A stretch of 64,000 nucleotides of DNA, taken from Acanthosepion lycidas (Eukaryota; Mollusca; Cephalopoda; Sepiida; Sepiidae). The translations under genes were made by a program, and so were the position numbers. How positions within the stretch are numbered: the first letter of the stretch is position 1; each line of letters starts with the position of its first letter. Positions 23,713 to 37,620 of this stretch are shown one piece after another. The notes below the pieces were generated by a model that saw only the letters and a program-made list of their open reading frames with translations, had not been told where the DNA came from and ran no database searches. The stretch lies in assembly GCA_963932145.1 (NCBI GenBank), contig OZ010611.1:56181292-56245291 (forward strand), in the 5' to 3' direction.

Positions 23713-24159
23713 TCTGTTTGTGCCTTGTCTTTAGCTTTTTCTTCTGTATTTAACTTTATGTAGAGGCTAGGCCCCCCTCTAAATCTTGGTTGAAATTATT
23801 TTTCATTCTAATTCATAGAAATGGAGTAGCGTGCAATGGTGTCGTCTCATAGAACAGTGAGGTAGGAGAAAAAATTTGTTGGCACAAAATGGGTGATCAG
23901 TGTCTTATTCTCTTCTGTTTGTGCCTTGTCTTTAGCTTTTTCTTCTATATTTAACTTTATGTAGAGGCTAGGCCCCCCTCCAAATCTTGGTTGAAATTAT
24001 TTTTCATTCTAATTCATAGAAATGGAGTAGCGTGCAATGGTTTCGTCTCATACAACAGTGAGTTAGGGGAAAAAATTTGTGGGCACAAAATGGGTGATCA
24101 GTGTCTTATTCTCTTCTGTTTGTGCCTTGTCTTTAGCTTTTTCTTCTATATGTAACTTT

Positions 24160-24738
24160 ATGTAGAGGCTAGGCCCCCCTCTAAATCTTGGTTGAAATTA
24201 TTTTTCATTCTAATTCATAGAAATGGAGTAGCGTGCAATGGTGTCGTCTCATAGAACAGTGAGGTAGGAGAAAAAATTTGCTGGCACAAAATGGGTGATC
24301 AGTGTCTTATTCTCTTCTGTTTGTGCCTTGTCTTTAGCTTTTTCTTCTATATTTAACTTTATGTAGAGGCTAGGCCCCCCTCTAAATCTTGGTTGAAATT
24401 ATTTTTCATTGTAATTAATAGAAATGGAGTAGCGATCAAAGGTGTCGTCTCAAACAACAGTGAGTTAGGAGAAAAAATTTGTGGGCACAAAATTGGTGAT
24501 CAGTGCCTTATTCTCTTCTGTTTTTGCCTTGTTTTTAGCTTTTTCTTCTATATTTAACTTTATGTAGATGCTAGGCCCCCCTCTAAATCTTGGTTGAAAT
24601 TATTTTTCATTCTAATTAATAGAAATGGAGTAGCGTGCAATGGTGTCGTCTCATACAACTGTGAATTAGCAGATAAAATTTGTGGGCACAAAATGGGTGA
24701 TCAGTGTGTTATTCTCTTCGGTTTATGCCTTGTCTTTA
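24160..24738 (+). repeat. GATCAAAGG block, copy 1 (17-monomer spacing)
   Basis: Matches about 27580-28159 at offset about 3421 bp (17 monomers plus 4 bp from extra A residues). Markers are CATAGAACAGTGAGG, AGCGATCAAA (24431 and 27852), CAGTGCCTTATT, TGTTTTTGCC, GTAGATGCTAGG, CTGTGAATTAGC and CTTCGGTTTATG. This is the first GATCAAAGG monomer of the window. Confidence 0.88.
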
Positions 24739-24820
24739 GATTTTTCTTCTATATTTAACTTTATGTAGAGGCTAGGCCCCCCTCTAAATCTTGGTTGAAA
24801 TTATTTTTCATTCTAATTCA

Positions 24821-26330
24821 TAGAAATAGAGTAGCGTGCAATGGTGTCGTCTCATACAACAGTGAGTTAGGAGAAAAAAATTTGTGGGCACAAAATTGGT
24901 GATCAGTGTCTTATTCGTTTCTGTTTGTGCCTTGTCTTTAGCTTTTTCTTCTATATTTAACTTTATGTAGAGGCTAGGCCCCTTTTTAAATCTTGGTTGG
25001 AATTATTTTTCATTCTAATTCATAGAAATGGAGTAGCGTGCAATGGTGTCGTCTCATACAACTGTGAGTTAGCAGATAAAATTTGTGGGCACAAAATGGG
25101 TGATCAGTGTCTTATTCTCTTCTGTTTATGCCTTGTCTTTAGCTTTTTCTTCTATATTTAACTTTATGTAGAGGCTAGGCCCCCCTCTAAATCTTGGTTG
25201 AAATTATTTTTCATTCTAATTCATAGAAATAGAGTAGCGTGCAATGGTGTCGTCTCATACAACAGTGAGTTAGGAGAAAAAAATTTGTGGGCACAAAATT
25301 GGTGATCAGTGTCTTATTCTCTTCTGTTTGTGCCTTGTCTTTAGCTTTTTCTTCTATATTTAACTTTATGTAGAGGCTAGGCCCCTTTTTAAATCTTGGT
25401 TGGAATTATTTTTCATTCTAATTCATAGAAATGGAGTAGCGTGCAATGGTGTCGTCTCATACAACAGTGAGTTAGTAGAAAAAATTTGTGAGCACAAAAT
25501 GGGTGATAAGTGTCTTATTCTCTTCTGTTTGTACCTTGTGTTTAGCTTTTTCTTCTATATTTAACTTTATGTAGAGGCTAGGCCCCTTTTTAAATCTTGG
25601 TTGGAATTATTTTTCATTCTAATTCATAGAAATGGAGTAGCGTGCAATGGTGTCGTCTCATACAACTGTGAGTTAGCAGATAAAATTTGTGGGCACAAAA
25701 TGGGTGATCAGTGTCTTATTCTCTTCTGTTTATGCCTTGTCTTTAGCTTTTTCTTCTATATTTAACTTTATGTAGAGGCTAGGCCCCCCTCTAAATCTTG
25801 GTTGAAATTATTTTTCATTCTAATTCATAGAAATAGAGTAGCGTGCAATGGTGTCGTCTCATACAACAGTGAGTTAGGAGAAAAAAATTTGTGGGCACAA
25901 AATTGGTGATCAGTGTCTTATTCTCTTCTGTTTGTGCCTTGTCTTTAGCTTTTTCTTCTATATTTAACTTTATGTAGAGGCTAGGCCCCTTTTTAAATCT
26001 TGGTTGGAATTATTTTTCATTCTAATTCATAGAAATGGAGTAGCGTGCAATGGTGTCGTCTCATACAACTGTGAGTTAGCAGATAAAATTTGTGGGCACA
26101 AAATGGGTGATCAGTGTCTTATTCTCTTCTGTTTATGCCTTGTCTTTAGCTTTTTCTTCTATATTTAACTTTATGTAGAGGCTAGGCCCCCCTCTAAATC
26201 TTGGTTGAAATTATTTTTCATTCTAATTAATAGAAATGGAGTAGCGTGCAATGGTGTCGTCTCATACAACAGTGAGTTAGGAGAAAAAAATTTGTGGGCA
26301 CAAAATTGGTGATCAGTGTCTTATTCTCTT
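24821..26330 (+). repeat. GAAATAGAG / A7 monomer repeated at 2 and 3 monomers
   Basis: TAGAAATAGAG occurs at 24821, 25224 and 25828, and again at 28644. Each is followed by AGGAGAAAAAAATTTG, with one extra A, and AAAATTGGTG. The copies alternate with CCCCTTTTTAAATC / TTGGTTGGAATT monomers and CTGTGAGTTAGCAGAT monomers, giving local 2- and 3-monomer periods. The extra A shifts register by +1 in each copy. Confidence 0.86.
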
Positions 26331-26469
26331 CTGTTTGTGCCTTGTCTTTAGCTTTTTCTTCTATATTTAACTTTATGTAGAGGCTAGGCCCCCCTCTAAA
26401 TCTTGGTTGAAATTATTTTTCATTCTAATTAATAGAAATGGAGTAGCGTGCAATGGTTTCGTCTCATAC

Positions 26470-27330
26470 AACAGTGAGTTAGGAGAAGAATTTCGTGGCC
26501 ACAAAGTGGGTGATCAGTGTCTTATTCTCTTCTGTTTGTGCCTTGTCTTTAGCTTTTTCTTCTATATTTAACTTTATGTAGAGGCCAGGCCCCGCTCTAA
26601 ATCTTGGTTAAAATTATTTTTCATTCTAATTCATAGAAATGGAGTAGCGTGCAATTGTGTCGTCTCATACAACAGTGAGTTAGGAGAAAAAATTTGTGGG
26701 CACAAAATTGGTGATCAGTGTCTTATTCTCTTCTGTTTGTGCCTTGTCTTTAGCTTTTTCTTCTATATTTAACTTTATGTAGAGGCTAGGCCCCCCTCTA
26801 AATCTTGGTTGAAATTATTTTTCATTCTAATTCATAGAAATGGAGTAGCGTGCAATGGTGTCATCTCATACAACTGTGAGTTAGCAGATAAAATTTGTGG
26901 GCACAGAATGGGTGATCAGTGTCTTATTCTCTTCTCTTTATGCCTTGTCTTTAGTTTTTTCTTCTATATTTAACTTTATGTAGAGGCTAGGCCCCCCTTT
27001 AAATCTTGGTTGAAATTATTTTTCATTCTAATTAATAGAAATGGAGTAGCGTGCAATGGTTTCGTCTCATACAACAGTGAGTTAGTAGAAAAAATTTGTG
27101 GGCACAAAATGGGTGATCAGTGTCTTATTCTCTTCTGTTTGTACCTTGTGTTTAGCTTTTTCTTCTATATTTAACTTTATGTAGAGGCTAGGCCCCTTTT
27201 TAAATCTTGGTTGGAATTATTTTTCATTCTAATTCATAGAAATGGAGTAGCGTGCAATGGTGTCGTCTCATACAACTGTGAGTTAGCAGATAAAATTTGT
27301 GGGCACAAAATGGGTGATCAGTGTCTTATT
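26470..27330 (+). repeat. CCCCGCTC subfamily block, partial copy 3
   Basis: Matches 22850-23712 at offset about 3622 bp (18 monomers plus 4 bp). It starts inside the GTGGCCACAAAGTGG monomer and ends in the CTTGTGTTTAG to CTGTG monomers. Private changes are GAGGCCAGG, CACAGAATGG and CTTCTCTTTATG. Confidence 0.86.
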
Positions 27331-27579
27331 CTCTTCTGTTTATGCCTTGTCTTTAGCTTTTTCTTCTATATTTAACTTTATGTAGAGGCTAGGCCCCCCT
27401 CTAAATCTTGGTTGAAATTATTTTTCATTCTAATTCATAGAAATGGAGTAGCGTGCAATGGTGTCGTCTCATACAACAGTGAGTTAGGAGAAAAAATTTG
27501 TGGGCACAAAATTGGTGATCAGTGTCTTATTCTCTTCTGTTTGTGCCTTGTCTTTAGCTTTTTCTTCTGTATTTAACTT

Positions 27580-28159
27580 TATGTAGAGGCTAGGCCCCCC
27601 TCTAAATCTTGGTTGAAATTATTTTTCATTCTAATTCATAGAAATGGAGTAGCGTGCAATGGTGTCGTCTCATAGAACAGTGAGGTAGGAGAAAAAATTT
27701 GTTGGCACAAAATGGGTGATCAGTGTCTTATTCTCTTCTGTTTGTGCCTTGTCTTTAGCTTTTTCTTCTATATTTAACTTTATGTAGAGGCTAGGCCCCC
27801 CTCTAAATCTTGGTTGAAATTATTTTTCATTGTAATTAATAGAAATGGAGTAGCGATCAAAGGTGTCGTCTCAAACAACAGTGAGTTAGGAGAAAAAATT
27901 TGTGGGCACAAAATTGGTGATCAGTGCCTTATTCTCTTCTGTTTTTGCCTTGTTTTTAGCTTTTCCTTCTATATTTAACTTTATGTAGATGCTAGGCCCC
28001 CCTCTAAATCTTGGTTGAAATAATTTTTCATTCTAATTAATAGAAATGGAGTAGCGTGCAATGGTGTCGTCTCATACAACTGTGAATTAGCAGATAAAAT
28101 TTGTGGGCTCAAAATGGGTGATCAGTGTCTTATTCTCTTCGGTTTATGCCTTGTCTTTA
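27580..28159 (+). repeat. GATCAAAGG block, copy 2
   Basis: Copy 2 of 24160-24738. Private changes include AGCTTTTCCTTC, TTGAAATAATTTTTC and GGGCTCAAAATGG. After about 28160 it follows a different source, 25440 onward at a 14-monomer offset, so a block junction lies here. Confidence 0.87.
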
Positions 28160-31100
28160 GCTTTTTCTTCTATATTTAACTTTATGTAGAGGCTAGGCCC
28201 CCCTCTAAATCTTGGTTGAAATTATTTTTCATTCTAATTCATAGAAATGGAGTAGCGTGCAATGGTGTCGTCTCATACAACAGTGAGTTAGTAGAAAAAA
28301 TTTGTGGGCACAAAATGGGTGATAAGTGTCTTATTCTCTTCTGTTTGTACCTTGTGTTTAGCTTTTTCTTCTATATTTAACTTTATGTAGAGGCTAGGCC
28401 CCTTTTTAAATCTTGGTTGGAATTATTTTTCATTCTAATTCATAGAAATGGAGTAGCGTGCAATGGTGTCGTCTCATACAACTGTGAGTTAGCAGATAAA
28501 ATTTGTGGGCACAAAATGGGTGATCAGTGTCTTATTCTCTTCTGTTTATGCCTTGTCTTTAGCTTTTTCTTCTATATTTAACTTTATGTAGAGGCTAGGC
28601 CCCCCTCTAAATCTTGGTTGAAATTATTTTTCATTCTAATTCATAGAAATAGAGTAGCGTGCAATGGTGTCGTCTCATACAACAGTGAGTTAGGAGAAAA
28701 AAATTTGTGGGCACAAAATTGGTGATCAGTGTCTTATTCTCTTCTGTTTGTGCCTTGTCTTTAGCTTTTTCTTCTGTATTTAACTTTATGTAGAGGCTAG
28801 GCCCCCCTCTAAATCTTGGTTGAAATTATTTTTCATTCTAATTCATAGAAATGGAGTAGCGTGCAATGGTTTCGTCTCATACAACAGTGTGTTAGGGGAA
28901 AAAATTTGTGGGCACAAAATGGGTGATCAGTGTCTTATTCTCTTCTGTTTGTGCCTTGTCTTTAGCTTTTTCTTCTATATGTAACTTTATGTAGAGGCTA
29001 GGCCCCCCTCTAAATCTTGGTTGAAATTATTTTTCATTCTAATTCATAGAAATGGAGTAGCGTGCAATGGTGTCGTCTCATAGAACAGTGAGGTAGGAGA
29101 AAAAATTTGTTGGCACAAAATGGGTGATCAGTGTCTTATTCTCTTCTGTTTGTGCCTTGTCTTTAGCTTTTTCTTCTATATTTAACTTTATGTAGAGGCT
29201 AGGCCCCCCTCTAAATCTTGGTTGAAATTATTTTTCATTGTAATTAATAGAAATGGAGTAGCGATCAAAGGTGTCGTCTCAAACAACAGTGAGTTAAGAG
29301 AAAAAATTTGTGGGCACAAAATTGGTGATCAGTGTCTTATTCTCTTCTGTTTGTGCCTTGTCTTTAGCTTTTTCTTCTATATTTAACTTTATGTAGAGGC
29401 TAGACCCCACTCTAAATCTTGGTTGAAATTATTTTTCATTCTAATTAATAGAAATGGAGTAGCGTGCAATGGTGTCGTCTCATACAAGTGTGAGTTAGCA
29501 GATAAAATTTGTGGGCACAAAATGGGTGATCAGTGTCTTATTCTCTTCTGTTTATGCCTTGTCTTTAGCTTTTTCTTCTATATTTAACTTTATATAGAGG
29601 CTTGTCCCCTTTCTAAATCTTGGTTGGAATTATTTTTCATTCTAATTCATAGAAATGGAGTAGCATGCAATGGTGTTGTCTCATACAACAGTGAGTTAGG
29701 AGAAAAAATTTGTGGGCACAAAATGGGGGATCAGTGTCTTATTCTCTTCTGTTTGTGCCTTGTCTTTAGCTTTTTCTTCTATATTTAACTTTATGTAGAG
29801 GCTAGGCCCCCCTCTAAATCTTGGTTGAAATTATTTTTCATTCTAATTCATAGAAATGGAGTAGCGTGCAATGGTTTCGTCTCATACAACTGTGTGTTAG
29901 CAGATAAAATTTTGGGCACAAAATGGGTGATCAGAGTCTTATTCTCTGCTGTTTATGCCTTGTCTTTAGCTTTTTCTTCTATATTTAAATTTATGTAGAG
30001 ACTAGGCCCCCCTCTAAATCTTGGTTGAAATTATTTTTCATTCTAATTAATAGAAATGGAGTAGCGATCAAAGGTGTCGTCTCAAACAACAGTGAGTTAG
30101 GAGAAAAAATTTGTGGACCCAAAATGGGTGATCAGTGTCTTATTCTCTTCTGTTTGTGCCTTGTCTTTAGCTTTTTCTTCTATATTTAACTTTATGTAGA
30201 GGCTAGGCCCCCCTCTAAATCTTGGTTGAAATTATTTTTCATTCTAATTAATAGAAATGGAGTAGCGTGCAATGGTTTCGTCTCATACAATTGTGATTTA
30301 GCAGATAAAATTTGTGGGCACAAAATGGGTGATCAGAGTCTTATTCTCTTCTGTTTATGCCTTGTCTTTAGCTTTTTCTTCTATATTTAACTTTATGTAG
30401 AGGCTAGGCCCCTTTCTAAATCTTGGTTGGAATTATTTTTCATTCTAATTCATAGAAATGGAGTAGCATGCAATGGTGTCGTCTCATACAACAGTGAGTT
30501 AGTAGAAAAATTTTGTGGGCACAAAATGGGTGATCAGAGTCTTATTCTCTTCTGTTTATGCCTTGTCTTTAGCTTTTTCTTCTATATTTAACTTTATGTA
30601 GAGGCTAGGCCCCCCTCTAAATCTTGGTTGAAATTATTTTTCATTCTAATTAATAGAAATGGAGTAGCGTGCAATGGTGTCATCTCATACAACAGTGAGG
30701 TAGGAGAAAAAATTTGTTTGCACAAAATGGGTGATCAGTGTCTTATTCTCTTCTGTTTGTGCCTTGTCTTTAGCTTTTTCTTCTATATTTAACTTTATGT
30801 AGAGGCTAGGCCCCTTTCTAAATCTTGGTTGGAATTATTTTTCATTCTAATTCATAGAAATGGAGTAGCGTGCAATGGTGTCGTCTCATACAACTGTGAG
30901 TTAGTAGAAAAATTTTGTGGGCACAAAATGGGTGATCAGTGCCTTATTCTCTTCTGTTTGTGCCTTGTCTTTAGCTTTTTCTTCTATATTTAACTTTATG
31001 TAGAGGCTAGGCCCCCCTCTAAATCTTGGTTAAAATTATTTTTCATTCTAATTCATAGAAATGGAGTCGCGTGCAATGGTGTCGACTCATACAACAGTGA

Positions 31101-31399
31101 GTTAGGAGACAAAATTTGTGGGCACAAAATGGGTGATCAGTGTCTTATTCTCTTCTGTTTGTGCATTGTCTTTAGCTTTTTCTTCTATATTTAAATTTAT
31201 GTAGAGGCTAGGCCCCCCTCTAAATCTTGGTTGAAATTATTTTTCATTCTAATTAATAGAAATGGAGTAGCGTGCAATGGTTTCGTCTGATACAACTGTG
31301 ATTTAGCAGATAAAATTTGTGGGCACAAAATGGGTGATCAGAGTTTTATTCTCTTCTGTTTATGCCTTGTCTTTAGCTTTCTCTTCTATATTTAACTTT

Positions 31400-32045
31400 A
31401 TGTAGAGGCTAGGCCCCCCTCTAAATCTTGGTTGAAATTATTTTTCATTCTAATTAATAGAAATGGAGTAGCGTGCAATGGTGTCGTCTCATACAACAGT
31501 GAGGTAGGAGCAAAAATTTGTTAGCACAAAATGGGTGATCAGCGTCTTATTCTCTTCTGTTTGTGCCTTGTCTTTAGCTTTTTCTTCTATATTTAACTTT
31601 ATGTAGAGTCTAGGCCCCCCTCTAAATCTTGGTTGAAATTATTTTTCATCCTAATTAATAGAAATGGAGTAGCGATGAAAGGTGTCGTCTCAAACAACAG
31701 TGAGTTAGGAGAAAAAATTTGTGGGACAAAATGGGTGATCAGTGTCTTATTCTCTTCTGTTTGCGCCTTGTCTTTAGCTTTTTCTTCTATATTTAACTTT
31801 ATGTAGAGGCTAGGCCCCCCTCTAAATCTTGGTTGAAATTATTTTTCATTCTAATTAATAGAAATGGAGTAGCGTGCAATGGTTTCGTCTCATACAACTG
31901 TGTGTTAGCAGATAAAATTTGTGGGCACAAAATGGGTGATCAGAGTCTTATTCTCTGCTGATTATGCCTTGTCTTTAGCTTTTTCTTCTATATTTAAATT
32001 TATGTAGAGACTAGGCCCCCCTCTAAATCTTGGTTGAAATTATTT
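31400..32045 (+). repeat. AGCGATGAAAGG block, copy 1
   Basis: Matches 34815-35460 at an offset of about 3415 bp (17 monomers less 2 bp). Shared rare states are TTTGTTAGCAC, GATCAGCGTC, GAGTCTAGG, CATCCTAATTAATAG, AGCGATGAAAGG (31671 and 35086), CTGCTGATTATG and GTAGAGACTAGG. Confidence 0.87.
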
Positions 32046-33659
32046 TTCATTCTAATTAATAGAAATGGAGTAGCGATCAAAGGTGTCGTCTCAAACAACA
32101 GTGAGTTAGGAGAAAAAATTTGTGGACACAAAATGGGTGATCAGTGTCTTATTCTCTTCTGTTTGTGCCTTGTCTTTAGCTTTTTCTTCTATATTTAACT
32201 TTATGTAGAGGCTAGGCCCCCCTCTAAATCTTGGTTGAAATTATTTTTCATTCTAATTAATAGAAATGGAGTAGCGTGCAATGGTTTCGTCTCATACAAC
32301 TGTGATTTAGCAGATAAAATTTGTGGACACAAAATGGGTGATCAGTGTCTTATTCTCTTCTGTTTGTGCCTTGTCTTTAGCTTTTTCTTCTATATTTAAC
32401 TTTATGTAGAGGCTAGGCCCCCCTCTAAATCTTGGTTGAAATTATTTTTCATTCTAATTAATAGAAATGGAGTAGCGTGCAATGGTTTCGTCTCATACAA
32501 CTGTGATTTAGCAGATAAAATTTGTGGGCACAAAATGGGTGATCAGAGTCTTATTCTCTTCTGTTTATGCCTTGTCTTTAGCTTTTTCTTCTATATTTAA
32601 CTTTATGTAGAGGCAAGGCCCCCCTCTAAGTCTTGGTTGAAATTATTTTTCATTCTAATTAATAGAAATGGAGTAGCGTGCTATGGTGTCGTCTCATACA
32701 ACAGTGAGGTAGGAGAAAAAATTTGTTGGCACAAAATGGGTGATCAGTATCTTATTCTCTTCTGTTTGTGCCTTGTCTTTAGCTTTTTCTCCTATATTTA
32801 ACTTTATGTAGAGGCTAGGCCCCTTTCTAAATCTTGGTTGAAATTATTTTTCATTCTAATTAATAGAAATGGAGTAGCATGCAATGGTGTCGTCTCATAC
32901 AACAGTGAGTTAGGAGAAAAAATTTGTGGGCACAAAATGGGTGATCAGTGTCTTATTCTCTTCTGTTTGTGCCTTGTCTTTAGCTTTTTCTTCTATATTT
33001 AACTTTATGTAGAGGCTAGGCCCCCCTCTAAATCTTGGTTGAAATTATTTTTCATTCTAATTAATAGAAATGGAGTAGCGATCAAAGGTGTCGTCTCAAA
33101 CAACAGTGAGTTAGGAGAAAAAATTTGTGGGCACAAAATGGGTGATCAGTCTCTTATTCTCTTCTGTTTGTGCCTTGTCTTTAGCTTTTTCTTCTATATT
33201 TAACTTTATGTAGAGGCTAGGCCCCCCTCTAAATCTTGGTTGAAATTATTTTTCATTCTAATTAATAGAAATGGAGTAGCGTGCAATGGTGTCGTCTCAT
33301 ACAACTGTGAGTTAGCAGATAAAATTTGTGGGCACAAAATGGGTGATCAGTCTCTTATTCTCTTCTGTTTATGCCTTGTCTTTAGCTTTTTCTTCTATAT
33401 TTAACTTTATGTAGAGGCTAGGCCCCCCTCTAAATCTTGTTTGAAATTATTTTTCATTCTAATTAATAGAAATGGAGTAGCGTGCAATGGTGTCGTCTCA
33501 TACAACAGTGAGGTAGGAGAAAAAATTTGTTGGCACAAATTGGTGATCAGTGACTTATTCTCTTCTGTTTGTGCCTTGTCTTTAGCTTTTTCTTCTATAT
33601 TTAACTTTATGTAGAGGCTAGGCCCCCCTCTAAATCTTGGTTGAAATTATTTTTCATTC

Positions 33660-34020
33660 TAATTAATAGAAATGGAGTAGCGTGCAATGGTGTCGTCTCA
33701 AACAACAGTGAGTTAGCAGAAAAAATTTGTTGGCACAAAATGGGTGATCAGTGTCTTATTCTCTTCTGTTTGTGCCTTGTCTTTAGCTTTTTCTTCTATA
33801 TTTAACTTTATGTAGAGGCTAGGCCGCCCTCTAAATCTTGGTTGAAATTATTTTTCATTCTAATTCATAGAAATGGAGTAGCTTGCAATGGTGTCGTCTC
33901 ATACAACAGTGAGGTTGGAGAAAAAATTTGTTGGCACAAAATGGGTGATCAGTGTCTTATTCTCTTCTGTTTGTGCCTTGTCTTTAGCTTTTTCTTCTAT
34001 ATTTAAATTTATGTAGAGGC
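33660..34020 (+). repeat. GGCCGCCC / GAGGTTGG block, copy 1
   Basis: AGGCCGCCC at 33821 and 36233, with GCTTGCAATGG and GAGGTTGGAG, repeats at exactly 2412 bp (12 monomers). A third partial relative with GGCCGCCC lies near 37842. Confidence 0.84.
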
Positions 34021-34814
34021 TAGGCCCCTCTCTAAATCTTGGTTGAAATTATTTTTCATTCTAATTCATAGAAATGGAGTAGCTTGCAATGGTGTCGTCT
34101 CATACAACAGTGAGGCAGGAGAAAAAATTTGTTGGCACAAAATGGGTGATCAGTGACTTATTCTCTTCTGTTTGTGCCTTGTCTTTAGCTTTTTCTTCTA
34201 TATTTAACTTTATGTAGAGGCTAGACCCCCCTCTAAATCTTGGTTGAAATTATTTTTCATTCTAATTAATAGAAATGGAGTAGCGATCAAAAGTGTCGTC
34301 TCAAACAACAGTGAGTTAGGAGAAAAAATTTGTGGGCACAAAATGGGTGATCAGTGTCTTATTCTCTTCTGTTTGTGCCTTGTCTTTAGCTTTTTCTTCT
34401 ATATTTAATTTTATGTAGAGGCTAGGCCCCCCTCTAAATCTTGGTTGAAATTATTTTTCATTCTAATTAATAGAAATGGAGTAGCGTGCAATGGTGTCGT
34501 CTCATACAACTGTGAGTTAGCAGATAAAATTTGTGGGCACAAAATGGGTGATCAGTGTCTTATTCTCTTCTGTTTATGCCTTGTCTTTAGCTTTTTCTTC
34601 GATATTTAACTTTATGTAGAGGCTAGGCCCCCCTCTAAAACTTGGTTGAAATTATTTTTTATTCTAATTAATAGAAATGGAGTAGCATGCAATGGTGTCG
34701 TCTCATACAACTGTGATTTAGCAGATAAAATTTGTGGGCACAAAATGGGTGATCAGAGTCTTATTCTCTTCTGTTTATGCCTTGTCTTTAGCTTTTTCTT
34801 CTATATTTAACTTT

Positions 34815-35460
34815 ATGTAGAGGCTAGGCCCCCCTCTAAATCTTGGTTGAAATTATTTTTCATTCTAATTAATAGAAATGGAGTAGCGTGCAATGGTGTC
34901 GTCTCATACAACAGTGAGGTAGGAGAAAAAATTTGTTAGCACAAAATGGGTGATCAGCGTCTTATTCTCTTCTGTTTGTGCCTTGTCTTTAGCTTTTTCT
35001 TCTATATTTAACTTTATGTAGAGTCTAGGCCCCCCTCTAAATCTTGGTTGAAATTATTTTTCATCCTAATTAATAGAAATGGAGTAGCGATGAAAGGTGT
35101 CGTCTCAAACAACAGTGAGTTAGGAGAAAAAATTTGTGGGCACAAAATGGGTGATCAGTGTCTTATTCTCTTCTGTTTGCGCCTTGTCTTTAGCTTTTTC
35201 TTCTATATTTAACTTTATGTAGAGGCTAGGCCCCCCTCTAAATCTTGGTTGAAATTATTTTTCATTCTAATTAATAGAAATGGAGTAGCGTGCAATGGTT
35301 TCGTCTCATACAACTGTGTGTTAGCAGATAAAATTTGTGGGCACAAAATGGGTGATCAGAGTCTTATTCTCTGCTGATTATGCCTTGTCTTTAGCTTTTT
35401 CTTCTATATTTAAATTTATGTAGAGACTAGGCCCCCCTCTAAATCTTGGTTGAAATTATT
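34815..35460 (+). repeat. AGCGATGAAAGG block, copy 2
   Basis: Copy 2 of 31400-32045. Directly after it the relative switches to a 15-monomer offset: AGGCAAGGCCC lies at 32611 and 35625, 3014 bp apart. Block ends therefore do not line up with one fixed higher-order unit. Confidence 0.86.
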
Positions 35461-36069
35461 TTTCATTCTAATTAATAGAAATGGAGTAGCGTGCAATGGT
35501 TTCGTCTCATACAACTGTGATTTAGCAGATAAAATTTGTGGGCACAAAATGGGTGATCAGAGTCTTATTCTCTTCTGTTTATGCCTTGTCTTTAGCTTTT
35601 TCTTCTATATTTAACTTTATGTAGAGGCAAGGCCCACCTCTAAATCTTGGTTGAAATTATTTTTCATTCTAATTAATAGAAATGGAGTAGCGTGCAATGG
35701 TGTCCTCTCATACAACAGTGAGGTAGGAGAAAAAATTTGTTGGCACAAAATGGGTGATCAGTGTCTTATTCTCTTCTGTTTGTGCCTTGTCTTTAGCTTT
35801 TTCCCCTATATTTAACTTTATGTAGAGGCTAGGCCCCTTTCTAAATCTTGGTTGAAATTATTTTTCATTCTAATTAATAGAAATGGAGTAGCATGCAATG
35901 GTGTCGTCTCATACAACAGTGAGTTAGGAGAAAAAATTTGTGGGCACAAAATGGGTGATCAGTGTCTTATTCTCTTCTGTTTATGCCTTGTCTTTAGATT
36001 TTTCTTCTATATTTAACTTTATGTAGAGGCTAGGCCCCCCTCTAAATCTTGGTTGAAATTATTTTTCAT

Positions 36070-36432
36070 TCTAATTAATAGAAATGGAGTAGCGTGCAAT
36101 GGTGTCGTCTCAAACAACAGTGAGTTAGGAGAAAAAATTTGTTGGCACAAAATGGGTGATCAGTGTCTTATTCTCTTCTGTTTGTGCCTAGTCTTTAGCT
36201 TTTTCTTCTATATTTAACTTTATGTAGAGGCTAGGCCGCCCTCTAAATCTTGGTTGAAATTATTTTTCATTCTAATTCATAGAAATGGAGTAGCTTGCAA
36301 TGGTGTCGTCTCATACAACAGTGAGGTTGGAGAAAAAATTTGTTGGCACAAAATGGGTGATCAGTGTCTTATTCTCTTCTGTTTGTGCCTTGTCTTTAGC
36401 TTTTTCTTCTATATTTAAATTTATGTAGAGGC
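36070..36432 (+). repeat. GGCCGCCC / GAGGTTGG block, copy 2
   Basis: Copy 2 of 33660-34020, offset 2412 bp, with a private TGTGCCTAGTC change near 36185. Confidence 0.84.
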
Positions 36433-36989
36433 TAGGCCCCCCTCTAAATCTTGGTTGAAATTATTTTTCATTCTAATTAATAGAAATGGAGTAGCGATCA
36501 AAGATGTCGTCTCAAACAACAGTGAGTTAGGAGAAAAAATTTGTGGGCACAAAATGGGTGATCAGTGTCTTATTCTTTTCTGTTTGTGCCTTGTCTTTAG
36601 CTTTTTCTTCTATATTTAACTTTATGTAGAGGCTAGGCCCCCCTCTAAATCTTGGTTGAAATTATTTTTCATTCTAATTAATAGAAATGGAGTAGCGGGC
36701 AATGGTGTCGTCTCATACAACAGTGAGGTAGGAGAAAAAATTTGTTGGCACAAATGGGTGATCAGTGTCTTATTCTCTTCTGTTTGTGCCTTGTCTTTAG
36801 CTTTTTCTTCTATATTTAACTTTATGTAGAGGCTAGGCCCCCCTCTAAATCTTGGTTGAAATTATTTTTCATTCTTATTCATAGAAATGGAGTAGCTTGC
36901 AATGGTGTCGTCTCATACAACAGTGAGGTAGGAGAAAAAATTTGTTGGCACAAAATGGGTGATCAGTGTCTTATTCTCTTCTGTTTATG

Positions 36990-37620
36990 CCTTGTCTTTA
37001 GCTTTTTCTTCGATATTTAACTTTATGTAGAGGCTAGGCCCCCCTCTAAAACTTGGTTGAAATTATTTTTTATTCTAATTAATAGAAATGGAGTAGCGTG
37101 CAATGGTGTCGTCTCATACAACAGTGAGTTAGTAGAAAAAATTTGTGGGCACAAAATGAGGGATCAGTGTCTTCTTCTCTTCTGTTTGTACCTTGTCTTT
37201 AGCTTTTTCTTCTATATTTACTTTTATGTAGAGGCTAGGCCCCTTTCTAAATCTTGGTTGAAATTATTTTTCATTCTAATTCATAGAAATGGAGTAGCGT
37301 GCAATGGTGTCGTCTCATACAACAGTTAGGTAGGAGAAAAAATTTGTTGTCACAAAATGGGTGATCAGTGTCTTATTCTCTTCTGTTTGTGCCTTGTCTT
37401 TAGCTTTTTCTTCTATATTTAACTTTATGTATAAGCTAGACCCCCCTCTAAATCTTGGTTGAAATTATTTTTCATTCTAATTAATAGAAATGGAGTAGCG
37501 TGCAATGGTGTCGTCTCATACTACTGTGAGTTAGCAGATAAAATTTGTGGGCACAAAATGTGTGATCAGTGTCTTATTCTCATCTGTTTGTGCCTTGTCT
37601 TTACCTTTTTCTTCTATATT
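36990..37620 (+). repeat. GTATAAGCTAGA block, copy 1 (10-monomer spacing)
   Basis: Matches 39000-39630 at exactly 2010 bp (10 x 201). Markers are AAAATGAGGGATC, TTTACTTTTATG, CAGTTAGGTAGG, TTTGTTGTCAC, ATAAGCTAGA (37431 and 39441) and CTCATCTGTTTG. About nine substitutions are visible over 630 bp. TTTACTT in place of TTTAACTT removes the usual stop and yields a 90-codon frame at 37057-37329. I do not treat it as a gene, because it begins at TTG and is repeat sequence throughout. Confidence 0.87.
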